From positions 248,001 through 312,000 of the forward strand of contig JADJAB010000001.1 of the NCBI GenBank assembly GCA_016704435.1: DNA of 64,000 bases. The letters run 5' to 3'. The DNA comes from Rhodobacter sp. (lineage in GTDB: Bacteria > Pseudomonadota > Alphaproteobacteria > Rhodobacterales > Rhodobacteraceae). The notes below the pieces were generated by a model. That model had not been told where the DNA came from and made no database searches. It was given only the letters and a program-made list of their open reading frames with translations. Shown here in pieces: positions 18,360 through 26,957 of the stretch (position 1 is the stretch's first letter; every line of letters begins with the position of its first letter). The position numbers and the translations under genes are program-made.

Positions 18360-19652
18360 TCATCTGGTTTTTCTGAGAACGGCCAAGAACACCGCCACTT
18401 CTGCCAGCAAGGCGCATCCGGCGGCGAAGGTGAGATCTTGGTGAAGGACAAGCGGTTGCAGCGCAACAAGGCCATAGCACAGCACGGCGATATAGGCGAA
18501 CTCTCCTTGGCGGTTAAGCGCGACCAGGGGTTGCGACAGGGTCGTCCAGATCGTGCATATGGCGGCGGCTGCCCCCAGAAACACGAAAAGCAGATGATCT
18601 GCGACCAACGCGCCTTTCGACAGCAGCGACAGAAAATACGGGCCGAAGATCGCCAGTACGAAAGCCACCGGCAAAGCACTGGCCAGTGTCAGGCGCATGT
18701 TGAGCCGTACCAGACGGTGCGTCAACTCGGTGTTTCCCGCCTCCTGGCTGCGGGTCAACTCCGGCAAGCTCGCCCGTACCAGAAGCCCCGAGAATTGCAG
18801 CGGAATTCTTGTCAGCATGCGTGCCGCGCCATAGATGCCCGCCGCGGCCGGACCCAAGGTCCAGCCAATCGTGAGCAGCACGCCCTGGACACCCAGTGCA
18901 TTGGATAAAGACAGGGTCAGCGCCGAGAGCGAAGGCGACATCAGGCGGCGGAAAGTATTGCGATCCGCCGCCGCCCAGCCCAACCTGCTCCACGGCTCCA
19001 ACCGCGCCAGTTGCCAACCATAGGCGACGACCATTGCAATCCGCACGAGTGCAGAAGCTGCTGCCGCGATGACCACGCCCTGGCCGCTCGACGCCGCTAT
19101 TGCAACCAGAACCCCGGAGGCGGGGATTGAAAAGCTCTGTTGGAAGGTCTCCAGCGCATATCGGTGGGTTGCGTGGAAAACCGCACGCAGGACTGCTTGC
19201 TGCAATCCGGCGAGAGCTTCGATGACCACCAGCATGATTGCGATCCGATAGGCCGAAGATGGAAACGGCCCGACTTCAGGATTTGTCGGCCAGAGCAACA
19301 CCGCAGCCAAGGCGATCATGAGCACTACCCCCGAGATCAGGCACATGAACACCCAAACCGATTGCAGCGCTCTTCGAGCCATCGGCTCGTCCTTGCGGGT
19401 GATCGCACGCGTCAATTCGACGGCAAGCGCATTTCCCATGCCGAAGTCAGTCAGAAGAATGTACAAGGGTATCGTTGTCAGCATCAGCCAGGCGCCATAT
19501 CCGTCAGCGCCCCAAGCTGAAATCAGGACGGGAACCAGCAGCAGCTGCACGGCCGCAATCCAGAATTTGCCGAGCAGGTTTGCGCCGAATCCCTTGACTA
19601 GGCGGCGTGCGGTGGCGCCTCGAGACCGAAAGCTGGAGAAGCGATGAAACAC
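18360..19652 (-). CDS. Wzx-like oligosaccharide flippase
   Basis: This 430-residue protein has about 12-14 hydrophobic segments and the pattern of the polysaccharide transporter (MOP/PST) family: GFGANLLGKFWIAAVQLLLV near residue 21, LLTDFGMGNALAVELTRAIT near 66, and GIYGAARMLTRIPLQFSGLL in the second half. It would flip the lipid-linked repeat unit from cytoplasm to periplasm. It lies directly between the Wzy-like and fcl genes on the same strand, 48 and 6 bases away. Confidence 0.85.
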   Translation of the reverse strand: MFHRFSSFRSRGATARRLVKGFGANLLGKFWIAAVQLLLVPVLISAWGADGYGAWLMLTTIPLYILLTDFGMGNALAVELTRAITRKDEPMARRALQSVWVFMCLISGVVLMIALAAVLLWPTNPEVGPFPSSAYRIAIMLVVIEALAGLQQAVLRAVFHATHRYALETFQQSFSIPASGVLVAIAASSGQGVVIAAAASALVRIAMVVAYGWQLARLEPWSRLGWAAADRNTFRRLMSPSLSALTLSLSNALGVQGVLLTIGWTLGPAAAGIYGAARMLTRIPLQFSGLLVRASLPELTRSQEAGNTELTHRLVRLNMRLTLASALPVAFVLAIFGPYFLSLLSKGALVADHLLFVFLGAAAAICTIWTTLSQPLVALNRQGEFAYIAVLCYGLVALQPLVLHQDLTFAAGCALLAEVAVFLAVLRKTR

Positions 19653-19658
19653 GTCCGG

Positions 19659-20606
19659 TCAGCTCCGTTCAGAAGTTGTCTGCGTCAGGAACGCCGCATA
19701 GGCGTTGGCGATCCCCTCGCGCAACGGCCGCGCCCCGTGCCAGCCCATTTCGTGCAAGCGCCCGGAATCCATCAGCTTGCGCGGCGTGCCGTCCGGTTTC
19801 GTCGTGTCGAAGGTCAGGTCGGCGCGATAGCCCACCACCTCGGCGATGGTCTCTGCCAGTTCGAGGATCGTCACCTCGACGCCCGAGCCGACGTTCACAT
19901 GCTCATGGCCGGAATATGTCTTGAGCAGGAACACCAGGGCATCGGCCAGATCGTCACAATGCAGGAATTCGCGCAGGGGCGTGCCGGAGCCCCAGAGAAC
20001 GACCTCTGAGGCCGACGACGTCTTTGCCTCCTGGAACTTGCGCAGAAGCGCGGGCAGGACGTGGCTCGACTCGGGATCGTAGTTGTCACCCGGCCCGTAA
20101 AGGTTGGTCGGCATCGCCGAAATCCAGTCGCGTCCGTATTGTTTGCGATAGGCCTGCGTCAGCTTGACGCCGGCAATCTTCGCAATTGCGTACCATTCGT
20201 TGGTAGGCTCCAGCGGTCCGGTCAGGAGGGCGTCTTCGCGAATGGGTTGCGGGGCAAGCTTTGGGTAGATGCAGGAAGAGCCAAGGAACAGCAGGCGCGC
20301 CACGTCCGCCTCATGTGCGGCCTGCAGGATGTTCGCTTCGATCATCAGGTTCTGATAAAGGAAATCGACCGGGAAGTCGGCATTGGCCTTGATTCCGCCA
20401 ACCTTGGCAGCCGCAAGCACGATGGCGTCGGGGCGGCTTCTTTTCATCCAGTCCCGCACCGCGGCCTGATCGACCAGATCCTCCTCGTCGCGACCGGCCG
20501 TGACAACCTCGCAGTCTTCGCCGGCCAGACGGCGCACCACGGCGCCGCCGACCATCCCGCGATGGCCCGCGACCCAGACGCGCTTGCCGGTGAGATCGAA
20601 TGTCAT
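19659..20606 (-). CDS. fcl: GDP-L-fucose synthase
   Basis: This 315-residue short-chain reductase/epimerase makes GDP-L-fucose from GDP-4-keto-6-deoxy-mannose. It has the NADP site GKRVWVAGHRGMVGGAVVRR at residue 6, the family block FLYQNLMIEANILQAAHEAD near 80, FLGSSCIYPKLAPQPI near 105, the catalytic YAIAKIAGVKL (YxxxK) near 133, and GSGTPLREFLHCDDLADAL near 205. The ATG at 20606 lies one base after the stop of the methyltransferase gene. The usual partner, GDP-mannose 4,6-dehydratase (gmd), is not in the window. Confidence 0.92.
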   Translation of the reverse strand: MTFDLTGKRVWVAGHRGMVGGAVVRRLAGEDCEVVTAGRDEEDLVDQAAVRDWMKRSRPDAIVLAAAKVGGIKANADFPVDFLYQNLMIEANILQAAHEADVARLLFLGSSCIYPKLAPQPIREDALLTGPLEPTNEWYAIAKIAGVKLTQAYRKQYGRDWISAMPTNLYGPGDNYDPESSHVLPALLRKFQEAKTSSASEVVLWGSGTPLREFLHCDDLADALVFLLKTYSGHEHVNVGSGVEVTILELAETIAEVVGYRADLTFDTTKPDGTPRKLMDSGRLHEMGWHGARPLREGIANAYAAFLTQTTSERS

Positions 20607-20607
20607 G

Positions 20608-21351
20608 TCAGACTGCTTCCCGCTTCTGTATGAACACCAGCAGAGTGCTTGCCATGCTGCGGGGAAGGAACTTGGTCGCAACCATCACGGCACGCCATGC
20701 CATGGCTGATCTTCCGAAGTAACCGGGCTCTGACTCCCAGGCATAGGAACAATGCCGCCATGCCTGGGCGGGAAACCATCGTCTCAATGCGACGCCGGTG
20801 TTCATCTGGTAGACGGTAGGAAACACGTCTTCCTCCTTTCGGCCGTCCTGCACCTTGGCCAGCACGCGCGCGTGCAAATGATTGGGCACGAGCCTTGAGG
20901 CAATCGCGATATAGCCCCAGCGGTTGGGAGTGCGGGCGCAGAACCAGCCGCCGGGTTTCAGCACCCGTGCCACCTCGGCACTGAAACTTGCAGGATCCAC
21001 AATATGCTCGATCACATGGTCGCTGAGGATCAGGTCGATGCTGGCATCTTCAAGGTCCAGCTTGCCGCTTTCCGGGATCAGGAAGGCGCGGTCAAGACCC
21101 GGGTTCGTCAGCACGGCTTCGCCGACATCGCAGCCGATGACTTCTTGGCAATGGCCGCGCAGCGTTCGCAGGTCGCGCCGATAGGTGACCGGATCGTCGA
21201 CCAGGCCGACACCCCGCCCGGCCCCGAGATCGAGAACCGTGTCGTCAGGCCGCAGGAGCGCGCGGACGCGCATGTAGAACTGGACTGTGCCGTCAACGCG
21301 CGAAAAACCACCGGCATAGGATTCAGGAAAGAGAGTTGCCTTCGGAGACAT
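20608..21351 (-). CDS. Class I SAM-dependent methyltransferase
   Basis: The product is 247 residues. SAM motif I is DTVLDLGAGRGVGLVDD near residue 40. The post-I region reads LDLEDASIDLILSDHVIEHI, followed by FSAEVARVLKPGGWFCARTP, the methyltransferase type 11 pattern. The C-terminal part (KVQDGRKEEDVFPTVYQMNT, then AWESEPGYFGRSAMAW) also appears in decayed form at 24041-24297. It probably methylates a sugar or lipid intermediate of the polysaccharide. The acceptor is unknown. Confidence 0.8.
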   Translation of the reverse strand: MSPKATLFPESYAGGFSRVDGTVQFYMRVRALLRPDDTVLDLGAGRGVGLVDDPVTYRRDLRTLRGHCQEVIGCDVGEAVLTNPGLDRAFLIPESGKLDLEDASIDLILSDHVIEHIVDPASFSAEVARVLKPGGWFCARTPNRWGYIAIASRLVPNHLHARVLAKVQDGRKEEDVFPTVYQMNTGVALRRWFPAQAWRHCSYAWESEPGYFGRSAMAWRAVMVATKFLPRSMASTLLVFIQKREAV

Positions 21352-21559
21352 GGTCGAGATCCTTTGGTTTGCGACACCTGGGGTTCAATTGTGAACGGAC
21401 TTGCCAATACTACGACTTCGTGCTCGACCTTCCCGGCAACCCAAGAGCACAAGGCTCGTAGTTTCGAGCAAATCCTGTCGAGCCGGAACCCTCCGGTTTT
21501 CGCACCCCCGACCACCCGGCGACCCAGAAGCACTTGCCTCGCAATGACCGGACCATGCC

Positions 21560-22303
21560 CTACGCCTCCTCGGTTGCCGTCTTCCGGTGAAACAGAAAAT
21601 CGCCCTGTATCATCCGTCCGTTCTTGTACGACATGTCTGAGACATAGACGCCGTCAAGGCGGAACCCGCGTGTCTCGAGCCAGCCGATCACCTCGGGCGC
21701 GAGGGTCTGGCCCGCATAGAGCTCGACAAATGACAGTTCTGCAAAAACCCAGTCGAAACGCGACAGGAGCGTCTCACATCCCTCAAGAACCTGCTGTTCG
21801 TAGCCCTGCACGTCGATCTTTAGAAGGGCGGGGCCGAGGATCTCGTTGGCGGCGATGACGTGGTCCAGCGGTGCTACCTCCACCTGCAGTATGCCGACCT
21901 CATGCGTGCCTGGATAGACCTCCGATTGCAGCGCCGGCGCGAGCAGTGAAGAACTGTCTGCGCGCGCCGTCACATGGATCGGAAGCGTGGTTTCTATGGC
22001 CCCCAATGCTTTACGGTAAAGCTGTACCCGTTCCTGCCCCTCCATCACACGGGCAAAGCGTTCCGCCGCCTCCGGCAACGGTTCGAACGAAAGGACGCGC
22101 GCCTGCGGCAGGCACCGCAACGCCATCAGCGCGAACTGCCCGACATTCGCACCCACATCGATCACGGTTCCGACCTGCCCCAGCGATGCAAGCATGCCCC
22201 GATGCTCATGGCTCGGTGCCACCCCAAGGCGCAAGGCGCGACGGAACAGCGGGTCGCGGAAGCTCTTGGAAGCCTTATCGAGCTTTCTGAGAAGATCCTT
22301 CAT
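21560..22303 (-). CDS. FkbM-family methyltransferase
   Basis: The product is 247 residues. It has the FkbM pattern: GTVIDVGANVGQFALMALRC near residue 45, LSFEPLPEAAERFARVME near 72, LLKIDVQGYEQQVLEGCETL near 160 and FAELSFVELYAGQTLAPEVI near 187. FkbM enzymes methylate hydroxyl groups and are common in polysaccharide loci, where they cap or decorate sugars. Its start overlaps the stop of the next FkbM gene (ATGA). A gap of about 200 bases separates it from the type 11 methyltransferase gene; I see nothing in that gap. Confidence 0.85.
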   Translation of the reverse strand: MKDLLRKLDKASKSFRDPLFRRALRLGVAPSHEHRGMLASLGQVGTVIDVGANVGQFALMALRCLPQARVLSFEPLPEAAERFARVMEGQERVQLYRKALGAIETTLPIHVTARADSSSLLAPALQSEVYPGTHEVGILQVEVAPLDHVIAANEILGPALLKIDVQGYEQQVLEGCETLLSRFDWVFAELSFVELYAGQTLAPEVIGWLETRGFRLDGVYVSDMSYKNGRMIQGDFLFHRKTATEEA

Positions 22304-23049
22304 GTATCGCCCCCGAAATGCGAGAACCCATACTCACGTCCTGTTTCAGAGACATAGAAAAGCACGTATCCCGCCGCTTTCAGAAGCGCCACGGCTCTTC
22401 GCGTGTCGTCGTCGGTAAAGCCGTACATCCCGTGATGAAACTCGATACAGAGCTGAGATGGCCTTGGCCCGCGGCGCGCGATATCGGGGACAACGTCATA
22501 CTCAGAGCCTTCAATGTCCATCTTCAACAGATCTATCCGGCCTGCCCCCGCTTTCATGTTCAGTTCGCCAAGAGACTGGACCGGCAGTTCGATCACTTCC
22601 GCGGCCTTTTCCACGCCGCGGATCGAGAAGGACACATGCTCCCCGTTGGCGGGGGCTGCAAAACGCAGTGTTGCCGTACGGTCGCTCAGCCCCACCGGAT
22701 GAAAGCGGAATCCGGGCGGCAAGTCTTGCCCTGCAATCCAGGCGCAACTGCGGGGCGTGGGGTCGAACGCATCCACTTCACAACCGAACCGCTTGATCAG
22801 TTCCAGGTCGAAACTTATGTCCTCGCCGACACCGAAGCTGAACACTCGGCTTTGCGCCGTAAGCGAGCCGTCAATCACCGGCCAGCCGCCGTAATCGGTC
22901 CCGAGCACCCGATAGGCCGTGTGCCGCTCGGGGCGATGCAGCGGTGGACGCACCACCCTTTTCACGCGGCGCCAGATCTTTCTTAGGTGGTCTTTCAAAC
23001 GCTCTCTCCTTGCGAAGTGCTTTTTGAGGTGCAGGATGTCAAAGCTCAT
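22300..23049 (-). CDS. FkbM-family methyltransferase, second copy
   Basis: This 249-residue product starts at ATG 23049 (MSFDILHLKKHFARRERLKD); the open frame reaches further upstream without family similarity. FkbM features: VFSFGVGEDISFDLELIKRF near 90, CEVDAFDPTPRSCAWI near 110, RIDLLKMDIEGSEYDVVPDI near 190 and LCIEFHHGMYGFTDDD near 218. Although of the same family as its neighbour, the two are clearly different in sequence, so they likely act on different sugar positions. The short basic N-terminus (KIWRRVKRVVRPP) is unusual and might bind membrane or lipid-linked substrate, which is speculation. Confidence 0.8.
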   Translation of the reverse strand: MSFDILHLKKHFARRERLKDHLRKIWRRVKRVVRPPLHRPERHTAYRVLGTDYGGWPVIDGSLTAQSRVFSFGVGEDISFDLELIKRFGCEVDAFDPTPRSCAWIAGQDLPPGFRFHPVGLSDRTATLRFAAPANGEHVSFSIRGVEKAAEVIELPVQSLGELNMKAGAGRIDLLKMDIEGSEYDVVPDIARRGPRPSQLCIEFHHGMYGFTDDDTRRAVALLKAAGYVLFYVSETGREYGFSHFGGDT

Positions 23050-23152
23050 CAACAGTATGGTCGGCAAGTCCGCCAGCGCTTCGGTTTCCCAATCGGTACA
23101 GATCGAAAAGGAAACGCGTCCTGATCCGACGTTGAACGCCAACTGGAAAGCA

Positions 23153-23809
23153 TCAATGCAAAGGGCGCTTGCATTCAATTGCACAGGCGTTTGCGAACCG
23201 ACCGGGGTCCTCGACGGCGGCGAAGGCAAGGTCGGCGCTATCTCCAAACGAAGCACTTCGGATATCTGTGAATCCATGGCGTTTCAGGGCCGCACAGAGG
23301 CCAACCTTGTCCCACATCCACATATGCTTGCTGTTTGTCAGGGATTCGAGCCAAGAAGCGACGATGCCGCGCGAACGGCGCTCTTTTCCAAGATGGGTTG
23401 TACGCATGAAGCGAGAACACGCATCTTCGTCGCCGGAATCGAGCTCCGCCAGGTAACGGCTGCAGTAAAATGCCAAATCCGGCACGATCAATCGAAACAC
23501 TCCGCCGGGGCGCAGGATACGAAATGTTTCATGCAACGCCTTTTCGAAGTCGGCCAGCGCCAGATGTTCCAGAACATGGCTGGCATAGGCCCCGGCGCAA
23601 CTTTGATCCGCCACTGGCAGACCGTCGCGGATGTCACCGAATCTGACTGCTTTAGGGAAGCTGATCTTGTCGTGTCTCACGAAATTGCCAATCAGCGGCA
23701 AACGCTGCAAGCGCAAGGTTGGTGAGGCATCGAAATTCAACCAGCCGTCGGGCGCGCTAGCCCCACAGCCGTACTGAACGTAGAGGTCTTTGCAAGTTTC
23801 TGTTTTCAT
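23153..23809 (-). CDS. SAM-dependent methyltransferase (type 11-like)
   Basis: The product is 218 residues from ATG 23809 (MKTETCKDLYVQYGCGASAP). The opening VQYGCGASAPDGWLNFDASP is the glycine-rich SAM loop typical of predicted methyltransferases in capsule loci. Further on are AYASHVLEHLALADFEKALH and RILRPGGVFRLIVPDLAFYC. Its C-terminus is truncated-looking (SFGDSADLAFAAVEDPGRFA...), but the length fits the family. A longer start is unlikely because the region upstream is a decayed fcl copy. Confidence 0.75.
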   Translation of the reverse strand: MKTETCKDLYVQYGCGASAPDGWLNFDASPTLRLQRLPLIGNFVRHDKISFPKAVRFGDIRDGLPVADQSCAGAYASHVLEHLALADFEKALHETFRILRPGGVFRLIVPDLAFYCSRYLAELDSGDEDACSRFMRTTHLGKERRSRGIVASWLESLTNSKHMWMWDKVGLCAALKRHGFTDIRSASFGDSADLAFAAVEDPGRFANACAIECKRPLH

Positions 23810-23929
23810 AGTCTTCTCATGCGGATTCTGGCAGGTTTCGGCGTTGCGCCAGTTCTTGGCTTTGTCTTGTATGCCTGAGGCACGCTTGCCCCCCACAATG
23901 ACCGGCAGTTCCGGGCCGAACTTCTCGAG

Positions 23930-24037
23930 CCGCTTCATCGCGTCGCATCCTTCGGACGCCAGCCGCCGCACAGCAGCCCCCAGATCAAGCCCCGAAGGTC
24001 CGCGACGAGGATGCGCTTGCCGGGAAGAGTGTATTTT
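23930..24037 (-). pseudogene. Decayed copy of the 5' end of fcl
   Basis: On the minus strand the text YTLPGKRILVADLRG, then after a frameshift GAAVRRLASEGCDAM, aligns by eye with the intact fcl start (FDLTGKRVWVAGHRG, then GAVVRRLAGEDCEVV). It directly follows a decayed copy of the methyltransferase 3' end, so the piece copies the junction found intact around 20606. It is not translatable as a functional enzyme. Confidence 0.65.
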
Positions 24038-24040
24038 CGT

Positions 24041-24297
24041 TCAAACCCGGCCTTCCGAACGCTTCTGCAAGAATGCCATCAATGTGCTTGCCATCGCGCG
24101 TGGCAGCAGCTTTGCTACTCCCATCGGCAACGGCCAAGCAAGAGCAGAGTTGCCAGGGTAACCCGGTTCGGACTCCCAGGCAAAGTTCACGAGGGCCAGG
24201 AAGCCCTCGGAAGCCACCGACGCAGTGCTTCCTGACGTTTCTTGTGATGGACGGTCGGAAAGACGCCCGCTTCCTTGCGGACCTTCGGTTCATCGAG
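24041..24297 (-). pseudogene. Decayed copy of the methyltransferase 3' end
   Basis: One frame reads KVRKEAGVFPTVHHKKRQEA LRRWLP, and after a frameshift the next reads NFAWESEPGYPGNSALAW, PMGVAKLLPRAMASTLMAFL and QKRSEGRV, then stop. These match, piece for piece, the C-terminal 75 residues of the methyltransferase gene at 20608-21351 (KEEDVFPTVYQ, AWESEPGYFGRSAMAW, LPRSMASTLLVF, QKREAV). The copy has lost its SAM-binding half and its frame. Confidence 0.75.
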
Positions 24298-24762
24298 CGG
24301 CTCTGGCGGTCGTGGAAGTAGGCTTGCGTCTAGCCCTCTCGGCGGACAACCGCCCGCCACGGGTTGCTTCAACAACCTCGAAACCCATCAGCGCTCGTTC
24401 AAAAGGCCGCAAGACCCCGGTGGATTGAACGGCCAGCAATAGATGATGATGTCTGCAATGGCAGACATCATGGCGGTGGTGAACAGCGGATGGAAGTCCG
24501 CCAGCGCACCCCTGCCGATAGAATGGCCGACGGCCCACATGATGGGCGGCAGAAGCACAAGAAACACGCCACGCAGCGGAAAACGATCACACCCTGATCT
24601 TTCCGACAATCGTTCTTCACGGCCTCGGACGCTCTCTCGCCCCGAAGCTGGACCCCGAAGGGACCGCTGATCCTTGCCGCCTCTATTGATGGAGTAGCCG
24701 AAGCCGACTAGCGCGGGGGTCAGGATTGCCTGGGCAGTGACCAGAATTTCGGGGCGGCGCGC
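24298..24762. other. Gene-poor stretch with an unassigned membrane-protein fragment
   Basis: A minus-strand frame at 24388-24609 encodes about 70 residues with a hydrophobic stretch (RGVFLVLLPPIMWAVGHSIG) and the text ADIIIYCWPFNPPGSCGLLN. It has no clear start signal and is followed by broken frames. I cannot name its parent family. It is probably the remains of another polysaccharide-locus gene lost with the decayed duplicate beside it. Confidence 0.35.
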
Positions 24763-26794
24763 ATGAGATCAAGCAAGGCCGGACCCGAGGCGCAGCCCGG
24801 TCCTTTGCAGTCCGCCATCTTCGGGGCCGTGCTGGGTGTCGATGCGGTCGGGCATTGCCTGGCGCTGGCGACCATCTTCTTCACCGGCGCGTTGTCCGCG
24901 GGCCTTGGCCTTGCCACTGCCGTCTTCCTGATGTCGAGCCTATGCGCCACCCTTGCGCTTTTTGCCTTCAGCCAGTTCCGCCCGGCGCTGGGAATCGCCC
25001 AGGATACCAGCGTGGCCATCCTGGCCCCGGCGGTCGGCATCGCGGCGCTTGGCGCCTCGGGACCGCCGCAGGCGCAGGTGGCCACCGCCTTTGCCGCCAT
25101 CGGCATATCGGCGGTCTTGTCGGGCCTTGCCTTCTGGCTGGCGGGCAGGTTGCGGCTGGGGCGGCTGTTGCGGATGTTTCCCTATCCGGTCGCGGCGGGG
25201 TTTCTGGCCAGCTCGGGTTTCTTGCTGGTCTATTCCGCCATTGTCATCCTGACCGGCGCGCGCAGCTATGCCGCGATCGGGGCCGCGCCGTCGCTCTCGG
25301 GCTCTTGCCCCATGCCGGGGCAGACGGCGGGCTTGGGCCGGGGCCGGGGCTGTGGCTGTACCAGCTGGCCGATTGGGGCCAGGTCCTGCCGCTGGCGCTG
25401 ACGCTCTGCGCCGTGGTTCTGGTCAACCTTATCGCGGTTCTCTTGAACATGTCGGGGGTCGAGATCGCAGCGCGCCGCGACGTCAGCGAGAACCGGGAGC
25501 TGCGCGGCATCGGCCTGGTCAATATCGTGGTCGGTGCCTTCGGCGGCACCGCCAGCTTCATGCAGGGCGGCGGCACGATCATCGCCACCCGCCTTGGCGT
25601 GCATCGCGCCGGGCTGGTCGCGGGTCACCCCGCCGTGCTGCTGGTGGCCTGCTTTCTGGCCGCGCAGATCGTTGCAGTGGTGCCCACTTTTGTTGCTGCG
25701 GGGCTGCTGATGTTCATCGGGCTGTCGATGCTGGAAGACTGACTGATCGCCGCCCGCAAGCGGATGATCGTGCAAGACTGGCTGATCGTGCTTGGCATCC
25801 TGATCCTCACCATGTCGGTGGGCATCCTGCCCGCGATCGGCGCCGGGCTTGGGCTGGCGATGCTGACCTTTGTCATCGGCTTCATCCGACTGCCGGTCAT
25901 CCGCAGCGTCAGTTCGGCGGCGATCCGGCACAGCATCCTTGACCGCCCCGCCGCCGAAAATGACCTGCTGCGCCGGGTCGGCGACCAAATCCGTATCCTG
26001 CACCTGCAAGGCCCGCTGTTCTTCGGCTCTGTCGAGCAGCTGATCGCGCACCTGCGCCGGCTCCCCGAGGCCATCGCAGGGATCAGCGGCCCACCCCGGG
26101 CACTGATCCTTGATTTCACCGAAGTCAGCACCTTTGACAGCTCTGCCTGCGCTGCCATGCAAAAGCTGGGCAACACGATGCAGGATCGGGGCGTCGCGGT
26201 GCATCTGGCCGGCATGCCCGCGCAGCTGGAAACCATGTTTCACCGTTGGGGGCTGGATCTGGCGGGCGGCATGTTCCAGGTCTGGCCCAGCTTTGACGTC
26301 GCACTGGAGGTTTGCGAGACCCGGCTGCTGGCGGCCCAGCCTGACCGCCCGGCCCCGCCCGTCCGGCCGGGGCGGGGGGGGGGGGGGGGCCCGCCACGCG
26401 CCCCGCCGGCCCTGGGGGCGGGGGCGGGGCGGCTCCCCCCCCCCGGCGGGGCGCCGCCGCGCGGGGCGGCCGGCGGGGGCGGCGCTTCTTCTGGGGGGGG
26501 GGGGGCGGGGTGTTCCTGACCGGCCAGTCCGGCCCGCCTGTCGCGGTGCGGGCGATGGGACCGGGGGCCATTGTCGGCGAAGTGGCCAGCCTGCTGGGCC
26601 TGCCGCGCAGCGCCGATGTGATCTGCCAGGAACCCGCGCGCGTGCTGTGCCTGACCCATTCAACGATCCAGCGGCTAAAGGCCGAAGACCCCGATCTGGC
26701 GGCCCTGCTGGCGCTGATCCTTGCCCGCTCGCTGGCGGTCAAGGTCACCCAGACCAACGCGCTTCTGTTCCGCAGCCAGGCCCGCCACGGCTAA
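24763..26794 (+). pseudogene. SulP anion transporter with STAS and cyclic-nucleotide-binding domains (disrupted)
   Basis: Three pieces in different frames form one SulP protein. The membrane part runs from MRSSKAGPEAQPGPLQSAIF to about 25740 (with GVEIAARRDVSENRELRGIG and SFMQGGGTIIATRLGVHRAG, as in SulP transporters). The STAS domain covers about 25960-26330 (LILDFTEVSTFDSSACAAMQ). The cyclic-nucleotide-binding half covers about 26510-26790 (GPGAIVGEVASLLGLPRSAD). Damage seen: a frameshift near 25285-25320, an in-frame TGA at 25740-25742 where TGG (LEDW) is expected, and a low-complexity G-rich tract that destroys the start of the third domain. The open ends of all three domains fit one ancestral gene. 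Sequencing error and true decay cannot be separated here. Confidence 0.75.
26360..26510. other. G-rich low-complexity tract, probable sequencing artefact
   Basis: The tract has runs of 16 G (26374-26389) and 13 G (26493-26505) embedded in almost pure G/C sequence. It replaces the part of the SulP gene that should encode the start of the cyclic-nucleotide-binding domain. Nothing similar occurs elsewhere in the window. The composition and position suggest a poorly read stretch rather than biology. Confidence 0.6.
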
Positions 26795-26957
26795 AGCAGG
26801 CAAGCCGCCCTTGGCGAATTTCTGTGCAATATCTGGAAAACATGTTTAACCTTTCAGGAGGTGCGTAGCCTCTTGCCACTGCCAGCCGGTGGCAATTGAC
26901 CATTTCCCTGGCTGGTCTGACGCCGGATTTTGGAGCAAGTTTACCAAGGGACAAGCC

